DNA of 64,000 nucleotides, taken from assembly GCA_001799615.1 (NCBI GenBank), contig MGTU01000011.1, positions 33,126 to 97,125 of the forward strand, given 5' to 3'. Of the stretch, positions 7,732 to 15,071 are shown in pieces (position 1 is the stretch's first letter; every line of letters begins with the position of its first letter). A program made the position numbers and the translations under genes. The notes under the pieces were generated by a model. It ran no database searches. It was given only the letters and a program-made list of their open reading frames with translations, and was not told where the DNA came from. The DNA is from Elusimicrobia bacterium GWA2_61_42. Its GTDB lineage: Bacteria; Elusimicrobiota; Elusimicrobia; Elusimicrobiales; UBA9959.

Positions 7732-9305
7732 CAGAAGGCCTTTACCGCCGACAGGCTGTAATAATTATCCCTGTAGTAATGGGAGACCGTCAGGGAATAA
7801 GCCGCCTGAAAATTCAGGGTGCCGCGCAGCCCGACGTTAAGCAGCAGCGACGGGTTGAAAGAAAGATAGGGGCTGTTGTCGTAGGCGGCGCGGCACTTCG
7901 CCTCGAAATAATCCCCGCGGGCCCCGTAATAGAGCCCGTCCGGCCCGAAATTGAGCTTGTAGCCCGCGGTCAGCGCGTACAGGTCGTAGGCGGCGGGAGC
8001 GAAATAAAGCGCGGAAGTTTTGTCGTAGTTCTGCCGCTCGTAGCGGAATTGGGCGTAAAGGGCGGAAGGCTCACGCGAGAAATAGTACCGGGCGTCGGCC
8101 CCGTAAAGCTCGAGGCCGTTGCCGTCGTTGATATGGCCGGCCCTGTAATCGGCCCCGGCGGAAAGGCTGCCGTTCGCGTCCCAGTCCAGCCTGCCCTTCA
8201 GGGCGTCCAGGTCCAGGTTCCGGGCGAAGACAGCGCGGCTGTTTATGAAATTCTCCCTGCTGTAAGTGACCGCCCCGGTCAGGTTCTCGCGCAGCTTGCG
8301 CCAGTAGAACAGGTTGTAATCCTCCCTGGAGGCGGGCGGACGGTTCAGGCTTTTGGCCGAGTAGGAAGCTCCGGCCCCGCTGCTGAAAGCCGGCCTGTAT
8401 TCCAGGGAGAGCCGGCCGGCTTTCTCGTCCAGGGGCGCGGCGCCGGAGAAAGAATAGCGGCCGTGCGCCCCCACCAGCGAGAGCAGCAGCGACGGGGAAA
8501 GATGTTTTTCCGCGGAGAGAGAGCTGTTCAGGTACTTAACGCCGGTCATGCGGTCCGCCCCGTCGGCGTTCCACAACGAGACCCCGGCCCTGACGGCGTA
8601 GCCGTCGCCGAAGGCCGCGTTCTTTTCACGCGACCTGTTTGCGGCGGTGTTGTAAGGCGAAACTTCCGCCAGCTTTTTATAGTACTGCTCCGCTTTGGAA
8701 TAAAGGCCTGAGTTGGAGTAGAACTGTGCCAGGTCGAACAGGGCCTCGGCCTCGGCCGGCTCCAGCGCGACGGCTTTCTCAAAATGGGCCAGCGCCTGCT
8801 CCGGGCGCGCGCCCCGCATCTTTTCCTTGCCGAGTTGTTCTTCCTTTATCCAGTCCAGGCCGGCCTTGGTGAAAGCCGCGGCGTAGGCCTTGTCCGAGGC
8901 CGGGTAGCGCTTGTCCCAGGCCAGCACCCTGGCCTTCTCCAGTTCCGGCTGGTAGTCCGCCGGTTCAAGGGTTATGGCCTTGTCATAAAAAGCGGCGGAA
9001 TCGCCGAACCTGTCCTGCCAGCTGTAAAGCCGGGCCAGGGCCAGGGCGGATTCGTAATCTGAAGGATCGGTTTTAAGGGCGGAGAGGGCGGAGGCTTCGG
9101 CCTCGCCGAATTTACCCAAGGAGATCAGGATTCGGGTTTCCAGGCGTACGCAGGGCTGGTCTTTGGGCCCGTCGGCGACGGGCAGGGCTTTTTCTGCTTC
9201 GGCGGGGTTGCCCGAGTTGAAGAACTGTTCGGCTTCCGCGCAGGTAGCGCTGGCCGTTCCATGCGCGGCCAGCGGCAGCAGCAGTATAAATAAGGCTTTA
9301 CGCAT
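7731..9305 (-). CDS. TPR plus outer-membrane beta-barrel protein (YaiO/PgaA-like exporter)
   Basis: 524 residues. Signal peptide at 1-20, then TPR-like helical repeats to about residue 225 (for example SDYESALALARLYSWQDRFG and AEALFDLAQFYSNSGLYSKA). The rest alternates short beta-strands rich in aromatic residues and ends in Phe, as outer-membrane barrels do. The closest recognisable layout is YaiO or the TPR-barrel exporters of synthase-dependent polysaccharides (PgaA, BcsC). As first gene of the operon, directly upstream of the GT2 synthase and GH26, it is the probable export channel. AAGGGG precedes the ATG. Confidence 0.8.
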   Translation of the reverse strand: MRKALFILLLPLAAHGTASATCAEAEQFFNSGNPAEAEKALPVADGPKDQPCVRLETRILISLGKFGEAEASALSALKTDPSDYESALALARLYSWQDRFGDSAAFYDKAITLEPADYQPELEKARVLAWDKRYPASDKAYAAAFTKAGLDWIKEEQLGKEKMRGARPEQALAHFEKAVALEPAEAEALFDLAQFYSNSGLYSKAEQYYKKLAEVSPYNTAANRSREKNAAFGDGYAVRAGVSLWNADGADRMTGVKYLNSSLSAEKHLSPSLLLSLVGAHGRYSFSGAAPLDEKAGRLSLEYRPAFSSGAGASYSAKSLNRPPASREDYNLFYWRKLRENLTGAVTYSRENFINSRAVFARNLDLDALKGRLDWDANGSLSAGADYRAGHINDGNGLELYGADARYYFSREPSALYAQFRYERQNYDKTSALYFAPAAYDLYALTAGYKLNFGPDGLYYGARGDYFEAKCRAAYDNSPYLSFNPSLLLNVGLRGTLNFQAAYSLTVSHYYRDNYYSLSAVKAF

Positions 9306-9345
9306 TAAATATCCCCTTAGTACCGGGCGTACACCCCAATGTGAT

Positions 9346-9379
9346 TAAAAAGAAAAGCGGCTTTCAAACGTAAGCCGCT
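9346..9379 (-). terminator. Rho-independent terminator after tRNA-His
   Basis: On the minus strand an 8-base-pair stem (AGCGGCTT with AAGCCGCT, loop 8) is followed by TTTCTTTTT. It lies 13 bases after the tRNA-His 3' end and separates the tRNA from the downstream polysaccharide operon. Confidence 0.85.
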
Positions 9380-9391
9380 GGGAGTCAAATT

Positions 9392-9468
9392 TGGGGTGGC
9401 TGAGGGGACTTGAACCCCCGACCTCTCGGGCCACAGCCGAGCGCTCTAACCACTGAGCTACAACCACC
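9392..9468 (-). tRNA. tRNA-His (GTG anticodon)
   Basis: Full cloverleaf on the minus strand: anticodon stem CTCGG/CCGAG around loop CTGTGGC, giving GTG. The extra 5' G(-1) pairs with C73, the histidine identity element, and CCA is encoded. The T arm holds GGTTCAAGTCC. Read with G(-1) the acceptor stem has seven clean pairs. Confidence 0.97.
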
Positions 9469-9519
9469 GTATGACTATTATATATAAAACAAATGTATAA
9501 TGAAAATCACGGAGGGCTT

Positions 9520-10938
9520 ATGATAAGAAAACCTGCTGTAGCCGGACGCTTTTACGACGCGGACCCGGAGGCGCTGCGCGCCGCGGTGCTGCGTTTCCTT
9601 AAACCGGCGAACCGTCCCCTGGGCGAGGTAAAGGGGTTTCTGGCCCCTCACGCCGGCTATACCTACTCCGGCCCCGCCGCCGGCTCCGCTTTCGCCTCCG
9701 TAAAGGACCTGGACTTTGACACGCTGGTGATAATGGCCACCGGCCACACCATGCCGCTGCGCAAAGGCGCGCTGCTGGCCTCCGGCTCGTTCGAGACCCC
9801 GCTGGGCCGGGTGGAGATAGACGCCGCGTTCTGCGCCGAGCTCCTGAAGGAAAAAAAACTTTTCGAGGACCTGCCGGCCGCCCACGAGGAGGAGCACGCC
9901 GTGGAAGTGCAGCTGCCCTTCCTGCAGGCCGTAAAAGGCTCCGCCGTAAAGATCGTCCCCATACTTTTTAACTGCGAGGACACCGCCCTGCTCGAAAAGG
10001 CCGGGCGCGCCGTGGGCCGGGCCCTGAAAGGGCGCCGGGCGCTGTTCTGCGTTTCCTCCGACCTCAGCCATTATCCCCCCGGCGACGTCGCCGAAATGTC
10101 GGACCGCTCGGTGCTGCTGGCCCTGCGGCAGGCCATGCGCAATGCCAGCCCGGAGTATTTCACGCTGGCCAACCGCCTGCTGCTGGCCAAGGCCGCGGGC
10201 TCCCTGGATACCACGGCCTGCGGGCAGGCGGCCATGACCGCCGGCGCCGCGGCAGCGCTGGAACTGGGCTGCAACGATTTCGAACTGGGGCTTTACACCC
10301 ACTCGGGCAAGGTCTCCGGCGACGAGACGGCCGTGGTGGGCTACGGCGCGGGTTTCTTCACCAAGGTTTCCCCCAAGCCTTCCGGCGCGCCCGGCTTGGA
10401 CGGCAGGATGCAGGAGGAACTGCTGGCGCTGGCGCGCTTCAGCATAGGGGGCTGCCTGAAAACCGGGAAAACGCCTAGCCAGCCTTTGAGCTTCAGGCCG
10501 GAATTCAACCAGCCGGCCGCCGTGTTCGTGACCCTTACCAGCGGCGGCGCGCTGCGCGGCTGCATCGGCAGCCTGGAGCCGCGCGGGACGCTGGCCGACA
10601 TGGTCGGTGCTTACGCCGGCGCGGCGGCTTTCGAGGACCCCCGGTTCGAGCCTGTCACGGCGGCGGACCTGAAAAAACTGAAGATCGAGATCTCGGTGCT
10701 TTCCCCCCTGGAACGGGTTTCCGGCCCGGAGGCGGTGAAAGCCGGGGTGCACGGGGTCTATGTTAAAAACGGCGGCCGCTCGGGCACCTACCTGCCGCAG
10801 GTCTGGGAGCATTTCACTGACAAAGAGGAGTTCCTGTCCTCCCTCTGCGCCGAGAAGGCCGGGCTGGCCGCCGGCGCCTGGAAAGACCAGGCTACCGAGT
10901 TATATACCTATACGGTATCTTCTTTCACCGAGAAATAA
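9520..10938 (+). CDS. MEMO1-AMMECR1 fusion (AmmeMemoRadiSam system proteins B and A in one chain)
   Basis: 472 residues from the ATG at 9520, chosen over an in-frame start at 9493 because GGAGGG lies at 9511-9516; a TATAAT box is at 9496-9501. Residues 1-270 are a MEMO1/extradiol-dioxygenase-like domain (APHAGYTYSG, MATGHT, VSSDLSHYPPG). Residues about 290-470 are an AMMECR1 domain with the signature LRGCIGSLEP. In many anaerobes the two travel with a radical SAM enzyme as the AmmeMemoRadiSam set, whose reaction is unknown to me. Here B and A are fused and no radical SAM partner is next to them. Flanked by tRNA-His and a strong terminator. Confidence 0.92.
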   Translation: MIRKPAVAGRFYDADPEALRAAVLRFLKPANRPLGEVKGFLAPHAGYTYSGPAAGSAFASVKDLDFDTLVIMATGHTMPLRKGALLASGSFETPLGRVEIDAAFCAELLKEKKLFEDLPAAHEEEHAVEVQLPFLQAVKGSAVKIVPILFNCEDTALLEKAGRAVGRALKGRRALFCVSSDLSHYPPGDVAEMSDRSVLLALRQAMRNASPEYFTLANRLLLAKAAGSLDTTACGQAAMTAGAAAALELGCNDFELGLYTHSGKVSGDETAVVGYGAGFFTKVSPKPSGAPGLDGRMQEELLALARFSIGGCLKTGKTPSQPLSFRPEFNQPAAVFVTLTSGGALRGCIGSLEPRGTLADMVGAYAGAAAFEDPRFEPVTAADLKKLKIEISVLSPLERVSGPEAVKAGVHGVYVKNGGRSGTYLPQVWEHFTDKEEFLSSLCAEKAGLAAGAWKDQATELYTYTVSSFTEK

Positions 10939-10970
10939 CAAAAGCCCCCCGTTGGCGGCTCCTCAGTATA

Positions 10971-11011
10971 AAAAAGATCCACCGTGCTATGGACGCACGG
11001 TGGATCTTTTT
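10971..11011. terminator. Strong bidirectional terminator
   Basis: GATCCACCGTGC (10976-10987) pairs with GCACGGTGGATC (10995-11006) around a 7-base loop. T-runs follow in both directions, so it ends both the MEMO1-AMMECR1 transcript and the convergent gene at 11028-11480. Confidence 0.95.
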
Positions 11012-11027
11012 GCGAAGGCTGGGTTGT

Positions 11028-11480
11028 TTACAGGCCGCCCAGGAACATCAGGGCGAACATGAACAGGCCGCCGGTCATGGCTCCCACAATTCCGCCGAAT
11101 AAGGCTATGCCTACGAAGGCGCCTATCGCTACCATGCCGTAGGTGGCCATATTCGTTTTAAGGTGTTTTTTCAGGGACTCGCCGAAAGTAGGAGGCTTTT
11201 CGGGCTCCGCGGGCTTAACTTCCGGCGGTTTGGCGGCGGGCGTGCTTGCGGCAGCCGGGGCTGAGGCTGCGTCAGGGGCGCCGACTGCGGGAGGGGTAGG
11301 CGTGTTTGAACCGCTGGCCAGTCCAGTCGCTATACCTGAATTAACCTTCAGCCAGCTCTGCGCCTCGCCCAAGGGGATGTTCTCCCTTTCGCCGAGGGGC
11401 AGGGTCTCCGCAAAAGCGAAGCCGGTAGCCATTATAAAGCTGCCGAGAACTATGAGGAAAATTGCTTTAGTGTTTTTCAT
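11028..11480 (-). CDS. Small exported protein with proline/alanine linker and C-terminal membrane segment
   Basis: 150 residues from ATG 11480. N-terminal signal or anchor (KNTKAIFLIVLGSFIMATGFAFAE), a short globular part with LGEAQSWLKV, a linker rich in Pro, Ala and Thr (about 55-90), then a Gly/Ala/Met/Phe-rich hydrophobic stretch at about 112-150 (VGIALFGGIVGAMTGGLFMF) that should span the membrane once or twice. No family recognised. The in-frame ATG at 11486 is less likely, because the -10 box ends one base before it. Confidence 0.65.
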   Translation of the reverse strand: MKNTKAIFLIVLGSFIMATGFAFAETLPLGERENIPLGEAQSWLKVNSGIATGLASGSNTPTPPAVGAPDAASAPAAASTPAAKPPEVKPAEPEKPPTFGESLKKHLKTNMATYGMVAIGAFVGIALFGGIVGAMTGGLFMFALMFLGGL

Positions 11481-11486
11481 ATCCAT

Positions 11487-11515
11487 ATTATACGGAATAG
11501 CCGTAAATTTTGTAA
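11487..11515 (-). promoter_or_regulatory. Promoter placing the transcript start on the ATG at 11480
   Basis: On the minus strand TTACAA (11515-11510), a 17-base spacer and a perfect TATAAT (11492-11487). The last T of the -10 box is 7 bases before the A of the ATG, the usual distance to +1. No Shine-Dalgarno sequence is possible in such a transcript, so leaderless initiation is inferred. Confidence 0.6.
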
Positions 11516-11537
11516 GGGCAATTGTTCCCAAGCGTAT

Positions 11538-11555
11538 ATAGGTCCAAAGACCTAT
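11538..11555. repeat. Inverted repeat upstream of the 11480 promoter
   Basis: ATAGGTC and GACCTAT form a 7-base palindrome around CAAA, about 23 bases upstream of the -35 box. It could be an operator or a weak terminator between two minus-strand units. There is no T-run. Confidence 0.4.
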
Positions 11556-11607
11556 ACCGTAAAATGGAGGAATATGGGGAAAAACAGTGAAGCGGTGGCG
11601 GGCGGGG

Positions 11608-11790
11608 TTAGAAAAGCTTGTCCTGGCTGGGTTTTTCCTTTCTTTTGCCTGATTTCTTGACCGCCTCCTCCGCCTCGGTCAAGCCGAGGCGGAAGATGTC
11701 CACTATCTGGTAGCCGTCTTCCCTTAGTTGCTGCAGTTTCGTGCTGTCTTCTTCAGAGAGGGAGATCACTATCTGGTAGCGTGGTTTCAT
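11608..11790 (-). CDS. Small ribbon-helix-helix-like protein
   Basis: 60 residues. A short strand (YQIVISLSEED) followed by helix (STKLQQLRED), a G-Y turn and a second helix (QIVDIFRLGLTEAEEAVKKS) matches the ribbon-helix-helix layout of CopG/Arc-type DNA-binding proteins, with a basic tail. Direct repeats overlap the promoter of the operon (11981-12004), so it may autoregulate. It follows the 49-residue gene by 3 bases, with GGAAGG as ribosome site inside that gene's end. The fold is inferred from pattern only. Confidence 0.6.
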   Translation of the reverse strand: MKPRYQIVISLSEEDSTKLQQLREDGYQIVDIFRLGLTEAEEAVKKSGKRKEKPSQDKLF

Positions 11791-11793
11791 TGT

Positions 11794-11943
11794 TTACCTT
11801 CCTTTTCCAGTGTAGTTTAAAGCAAGTTTGATCCGGTCGGCGCGGGCTATGCTGACCCCCATCTTGCCGTCCTTTATCAGGCCGAGTGTCGCGCACATCC
11901 ACACCTTGAAGTCTTTCTGGAGCATATACTTTTGAGTGTTCAT
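11794..11943 (-). CDS. 49-residue protein, first gene of a tiny operon
   Basis: Reads MNTQKYMLQKDFKVWMCATL and continues to ALNYTGKGR, 49 residues in total. A textbook GGAGG lies 6 bases before the ATG and a near-consensus promoter 40 bases upstream, so the gene is real despite its size. It is basic and probably helical. It has no recognisable family. The downstream partner is RHH-like, so a toxin/antitoxin or a two-part regulator is possible but unproven. Confidence 0.7.
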   Translation of the reverse strand: MNTQKYMLQKDFKVWMCATLGLIKDGKMGVSIARADRIKLALNYTGKGR

Positions 11944-11980
11944 ATTTCCTCCGTGCAAGTGACGCTGTTCTCAACTATGT

Positions 11981-12004
11981 ATAGTATAGCATAGGATAGT
12001 ATAG
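11981..12004. repeat. Direct repeat pair in the promoter (candidate operator)
   Basis: ATAGTATAG occurs at 11981-11989 and again at 11996-12004, 15 bases apart. It covers the -10 box and spacer of the minus-strand promoter. Repeated half-sites over a promoter are typical of ribbon-helix-helix repressors. Confidence 0.5.
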
Positions 12005-12012
12005 TTTGTCAA
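11983..12012 (-). promoter_or_regulatory. Sigma-70 promoter of the tiny two-gene operon
   Basis: Minus strand: perfect -35 TTGACA (12012-12007), 18-base spacer, -10 TATACT (11988-11983). The predicted start is near 11976, giving a leader of about 33 bases that holds GGAGG. It is one of the strongest-looking promoters in the window. Confidence 0.85.
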
Positions 12013-12126
12013 GGGGTAGTTTCCCCCCCCTTCAAATAAGCATTGAAAAACAAGCACATTTTATTCCCCCTCCCAACGGGCTCTGCCCCCTTCCGTAGGA
12101 ATTTCCTGTTTTCCGTTCGAATAAAT

Positions 12127-12135
12127 TGCTAAAAT
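12127..12135 (+). promoter_or_regulatory. Extended -10 promoter element of folP
   Basis: TGC followed by TAAAAT at 12130-12135 is an extended -10 motif. Its last T is 7 bases before the folP ATG, so transcription probably begins on or next to the start codon. No clear -35 box is seen. Confidence 0.5.
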
Positions 12136-12141
12136 TCCCCT

Positions 12142-12984
12142 ATGAAGAAACTGCGTTTCCAGCCCGGCCGCACCTTGGTTTGCGGCATACTCAACGTCAC
12201 TCCCGATTCGTTTTCGGACGGCGGCAAATGGCCTTCCGCTCAGGCCGCAGTAGCCCGCGCGCTTGAGCTGGAAGCCCAGGGCGCAGATCTGCTGGATATT
12301 GGCGGCGAATCCTCCCGCCCCGGCAGCGCTTCGGTCGCCTTGGAAGAGGAAAAGCGCCGCGTCATACCGGTGCTGGAAGCCCTTGCGGGCCGGCTTAAGA
12401 TCCCGATCTCGGTGGATACCTGCAAGCCGGAACTGGCTTTATTGGCCGTAAAGGCCGGCGCGGACATCATAAACGACATAACCGGGTTCATTTCCCCGGC
12501 CATGATAGAGGCCGCGGCGGCTTCAGGCGCGGGCGCCATAGTTATGCATATGCAGGGAGAGCCCCGGACCATGCAGGCCGCCCCGGTTTACCGCGATGTG
12601 GTAGCGGAAGTAAAAGCTTTCCTGGCCGAAAGGGCCGCCGCGCTGGCTAAGGCCGGGGTAAAGGACATCATCCTGGACCCGGGCATCGGTTTCGGCAAGA
12701 ACATCGCCCATAACCTGGAGCTGGTGGCCCGCCTGGCGGAAATACGCTCTATCGGCTGCCCGGTGATGCTGGGGGTTTCCAGGAAAAAATTCATAGGCGC
12801 GCTGGCCGGCGGCGAGACCGGCGAACGCTTGAGCGGCACTATAGCCGCCTGCGTGGCCGGGGCCGCCAACGGGGCGGACATCATCCGCGTGCACGACGTG
12901 CTGGAATGCCGCAAGGCCATGCTGGTGGCCGACGCGATAAGGTCCGCCGGTAAAAAATGGCCATTTGATGGGCATAGCCCTTGA
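12142..12984 (+). CDS. folP: Dihydropteroate synthase
   Basis: Joins p-aminobenzoate to dihydropterin pyrophosphate in folate synthesis. 280 residues, full length. TIM-barrel motifs are all present: GILNVTPDSFSDGG (pterin/Mg site), DIGGESSRPG, ISVDTCKPE, NDITG, IVMHMQGEPRTMQ, DPGIGFGK and VSRKKFIG. Starts the folate pair folP/folK-folC; the downstream gene begins within or just after its stop codon. Confidence 0.97.
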   Translation: MKKLRFQPGRTLVCGILNVTPDSFSDGGKWPSAQAAVARALELEAQGADLLDIGGESSRPGSASVALEEEKRRVIPVLEALAGRLKIPISVDTCKPELALLAVKAGADIINDITGFISPAMIEAAAASGAGAIVMHMQGEPRTMQAAPVYRDVVAEVKAFLAERAAALAKAGVKDIILDPGIGFGKNIAHNLELVARLAEIRSIGCPVMLGVSRKKFIGALAGGETGERLSGTIAACVAGAANGADIIRVHDVLECRKAMLVADAIRSAGKKWPFDGHSP

Positions 12985-13003
12985 TATGGCACCTGCGCAA
13001 GCA

Positions 13004-14737
13004 ATGACGGTCTATCTTTCCCTCGGCTCAAATCTGGGCGACAGGCTGGAAAACCTGGCGCAAGCCCTGCGGCTGCTTAATAAGGGCGGCTGCCGGGTGG
13101 TCAAAAGCTCCTCCGTCTACGAAACCGCCCCCCTCTATTACCTTAAGCAGCCGGCTTTCTTCAACCAGGCCGCGGTTTGCGAAACTCCCCTCCCTCCGGA
13201 AGACCTGCTGGTTCTTATCGCCGGCGTGGAGAAAACCTTGAAACGCCGCCGCCTGCTTAAGAACGGGCCGCGTACCATAGACATAGACATCTTGTTTTAC
13301 GGCGGGCGTGTCATCAAGTCCCCCGGGCTGGCCGTTCCCCATCCCCGCCTGGCCGAGCGCGAGTTCGTGCTGGCTCCCCTGGCCGAAATAGCCCCGGGCC
13401 TGCGCCATCCCGTCACCGGGCTGAGCGCGGCCAAAATGCTTTCGAACCTCAAGCGGCGCGGCGCCGCGCGCCGCCTGCCCTCTACTTATAAGGAAGCGGA
13501 AGCCTGGCTGAAGACCCTGCCGCCGCCGGCCGCCGACGCGCATTATTCTCTGGCCCCTATAAAAACCGCGCTGGCCGCCCTAGGCTCGCCGCAAACTTCC
13601 ATGGGGACGGTGCTGCATATCACGGGTTCCACCGGCAAGACCAGTTCCGCCTGCCTGGCGGCGGCCGCGCTGGCGGCCTGCGGCCACCGCACCGGGCTTT
13701 ATACCAGCCCGCATATTACCGGACCGCGCGAGCGGATAAAGCTCGACGGCGCCGAGATCAGCGAAAAAGATTTTCTCGGCTGTTTTCTCAAGGCGGAGTC
13801 CTGCTGCGCCGGCGAGCTGTCCTATTTCGAACTGCTCACGGCCATGGCTTTCCTTTATTTCTCCGGCAGGCGGACCCTGTTCTCCGTGGTGGAGGCCGGG
13901 CTGGGCGGCCGGCTGGACGCCACCAACGCGGCTGACGCGGCGGTAGCCGGCATAACCTCGGTCAGCGTCGAGCACGCCGCGCTGCTGGGCCCGGGACTGA
14001 AAGAGATAGCCGCGCATAAGGCGGGTATTATTAAGAAAGGAAGTTCCGCCCTCGTCGGCTTGCGCGTGCCGCCGGAGGCCATGGCCGTTATCAGCCGCCG
14101 CGCCGCGGCTATGAAGGCCGGCGTTTCACGCCCGTCGGGGTTTACGGCGTACCTGGGCCCCGTGGCGGTTAAAGGCGGCAGGTTCCAGGCTAAGAACGCC
14201 GCTTTCGCGCTGAGCGCCGCGGCCCTGGCCGCAAAGCGCGCCGGCGCGGTTTTCAGCCTGGAGAAGGCAGCCGCGGCTTTACCCGCGGCTATCCCCCCCG
14301 GCCGCTTCGAACGCCTCCGCTACCGCGGCCGCCAATTTGTTCTCGACGGGGCGCATAACCCGGAAGGCGTGGACGCGCTCCTTGAGGAACTCGGACGCCG
14401 CGGCAAAAAACCGTTCTTCGTGATCTCGCTGATGGATGACAAGGCGCTGCGCCTCCTGGTCTCAAAGTTCTCGGCGGCGGCCGGCGGTATCCTCTTCACC
14501 CGCTCCACGTCCTACAGGGCGGCACCGCCGGAGAAATTAAAAAAACTGCTGCCCGCCTCGTTCTCAGGCCGGGCCGAAGTTATAGCCGACCCCGCTAAAG
14601 CCCTCGCCCGTGCCCTCAAGCTGGCGCCTGCCTCTTCCGAAGTGGTAGTCGCCGGCAGCCTTTACCTGGCCGGGGATATTAAAGCCCTGCTCAAAGGCCG
14701 CAAAGCCTTCCATCCCAAAGAAATGCTGGTGAAATAA
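13004..14737 (+). CDS. folKC: FolK-FolC fusion: HPPK plus dihydrofolate/folylpolyglutamate synthase
   Basis: 577 residues from ATG 13004; in-frame ATGs at 12968 and 12986 are possible, but 13004 gives the standard HPPK N-terminus MTVYLSLGSNLGDRLEN. Residues 1-155 are HPPK (pyrophosphate transfer from ATP to hydroxymethyl-dihydropterin; NGPRTIDIDILFYGG, HPRLAEREFVL). Residues about 165-577 are a Mur-ligase-type FolC with the P-loop ITGSTGKTSS, the omega-loop TSPHI, EAGLGGRLDATN and the C-domain FVLDGAHNPEG. One chain therefore carries the steps on either side of FolP, encoded directly upstream. No frameshift separates the two domains. Confidence 0.94.
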   Translation: MTVYLSLGSNLGDRLENLAQALRLLNKGGCRVVKSSSVYETAPLYYLKQPAFFNQAAVCETPLPPEDLLVLIAGVEKTLKRRRLLKNGPRTIDIDILFYGGRVIKSPGLAVPHPRLAEREFVLAPLAEIAPGLRHPVTGLSAAKMLSNLKRRGAARRLPSTYKEAEAWLKTLPPPAADAHYSLAPIKTALAALGSPQTSMGTVLHITGSTGKTSSACLAAAALAACGHRTGLYTSPHITGPRERIKLDGAEISEKDFLGCFLKAESCCAGELSYFELLTAMAFLYFSGRRTLFSVVEAGLGGRLDATNAADAAVAGITSVSVEHAALLGPGLKEIAAHKAGIIKKGSSALVGLRVPPEAMAVISRRAAAMKAGVSRPSGFTAYLGPVAVKGGRFQAKNAAFALSAAALAAKRAGAVFSLEKAAAALPAAIPPGRFERLRYRGRQFVLDGAHNPEGVDALLEELGRRGKKPFFVISLMDDKALRLLVSKFSAAAGGILFTRSTSYRAAPPEKLKKLLPASFSGRAEVIADPAKALARALKLAPASSEVVVAGSLYLAGDIKALLKGRKAFHPKEMLVK

Positions 14738-14740
14738 AAA

Positions 14741-14773
14741 GACCGGCGGAATGTTATTCTGGCCGGTTCTTTT
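14741..14773 (+). terminator. Probable terminator after folKC
   Basis: GACCGGC pairs with GCCGGTT (one G-T pair) around a loop of about 13 bases, followed by CTTTT. It is weaker than the other terminators here because of the large loop. Confidence 0.55.
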
Positions 14774-14781
14774 CCTCCCTG

Positions 14782-14802
14782 AAATTTAAGTGTCCCCACC
14801 AG
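14782..14802. repeat. Displaced copy of the tRNA-Arg 3' end
   Basis: 21 bases identical, except at one position, to 14960-14980, which is the 3' end of the tRNA-Arg gene plus its downstream flank. The copies are 178 bases apart in the same orientation, like an attachment-site duplication. The 157 bases between them code for nothing recognisable but contain a perfect 9-base hairpin at 14927-14948 (GCGAGCCAA/TTGGCTCGC). Confidence 0.75.
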
Positions 14803-14968
14803 ACGGTCACGTGTTCCCGGTTCGCCGTCGCTCACCGGGCCACGCGACCCCGGCGGGGACCTGTCGCTTCGCTCCATCCCCCGCTGCGGCCTGTTGGCCT
14901 CGCGGGTCCGCCTTTCGATTCCTGCCGCGAGCCAAATTGTTGGCTCGCTGTGGGATATAAAATTTAAA

Positions 14969-15040
14969 TGTCCCCACCAGGAATCGAACCTGGATTGCCT
15001 GCTTAGAAGGCAGGAGCTCTATCCTTTGAGCTATGGGGAC
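14969..15040 (-). tRNA. tRNA-Arg (TCT anticodon)
   Basis: Minus-strand cloverleaf with acceptor GTCCCCA/TGGGGAC, anticodon stem CCTGC/GCAGG around CTTCTAA (anticodon TCT) and T arm GGTTCGATTCC. The discriminator is A and CCA is not encoded, unlike tRNA-His in this window. Its 3' end is duplicated at 14782-14802. Confidence 0.97.
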
Positions 15041-15071
15041 AATTTGTATATTTTACAACAATTGCGGGGCG

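Noticed and set aside
11574..11660. 28-codon plus-strand frame with GGAGG upstream
   Set aside because: Opposite to the end of the RHH-like gene, no promoter evidence beyond a weak TAAAAT, and no recognisable product. Kept out for lack of support.
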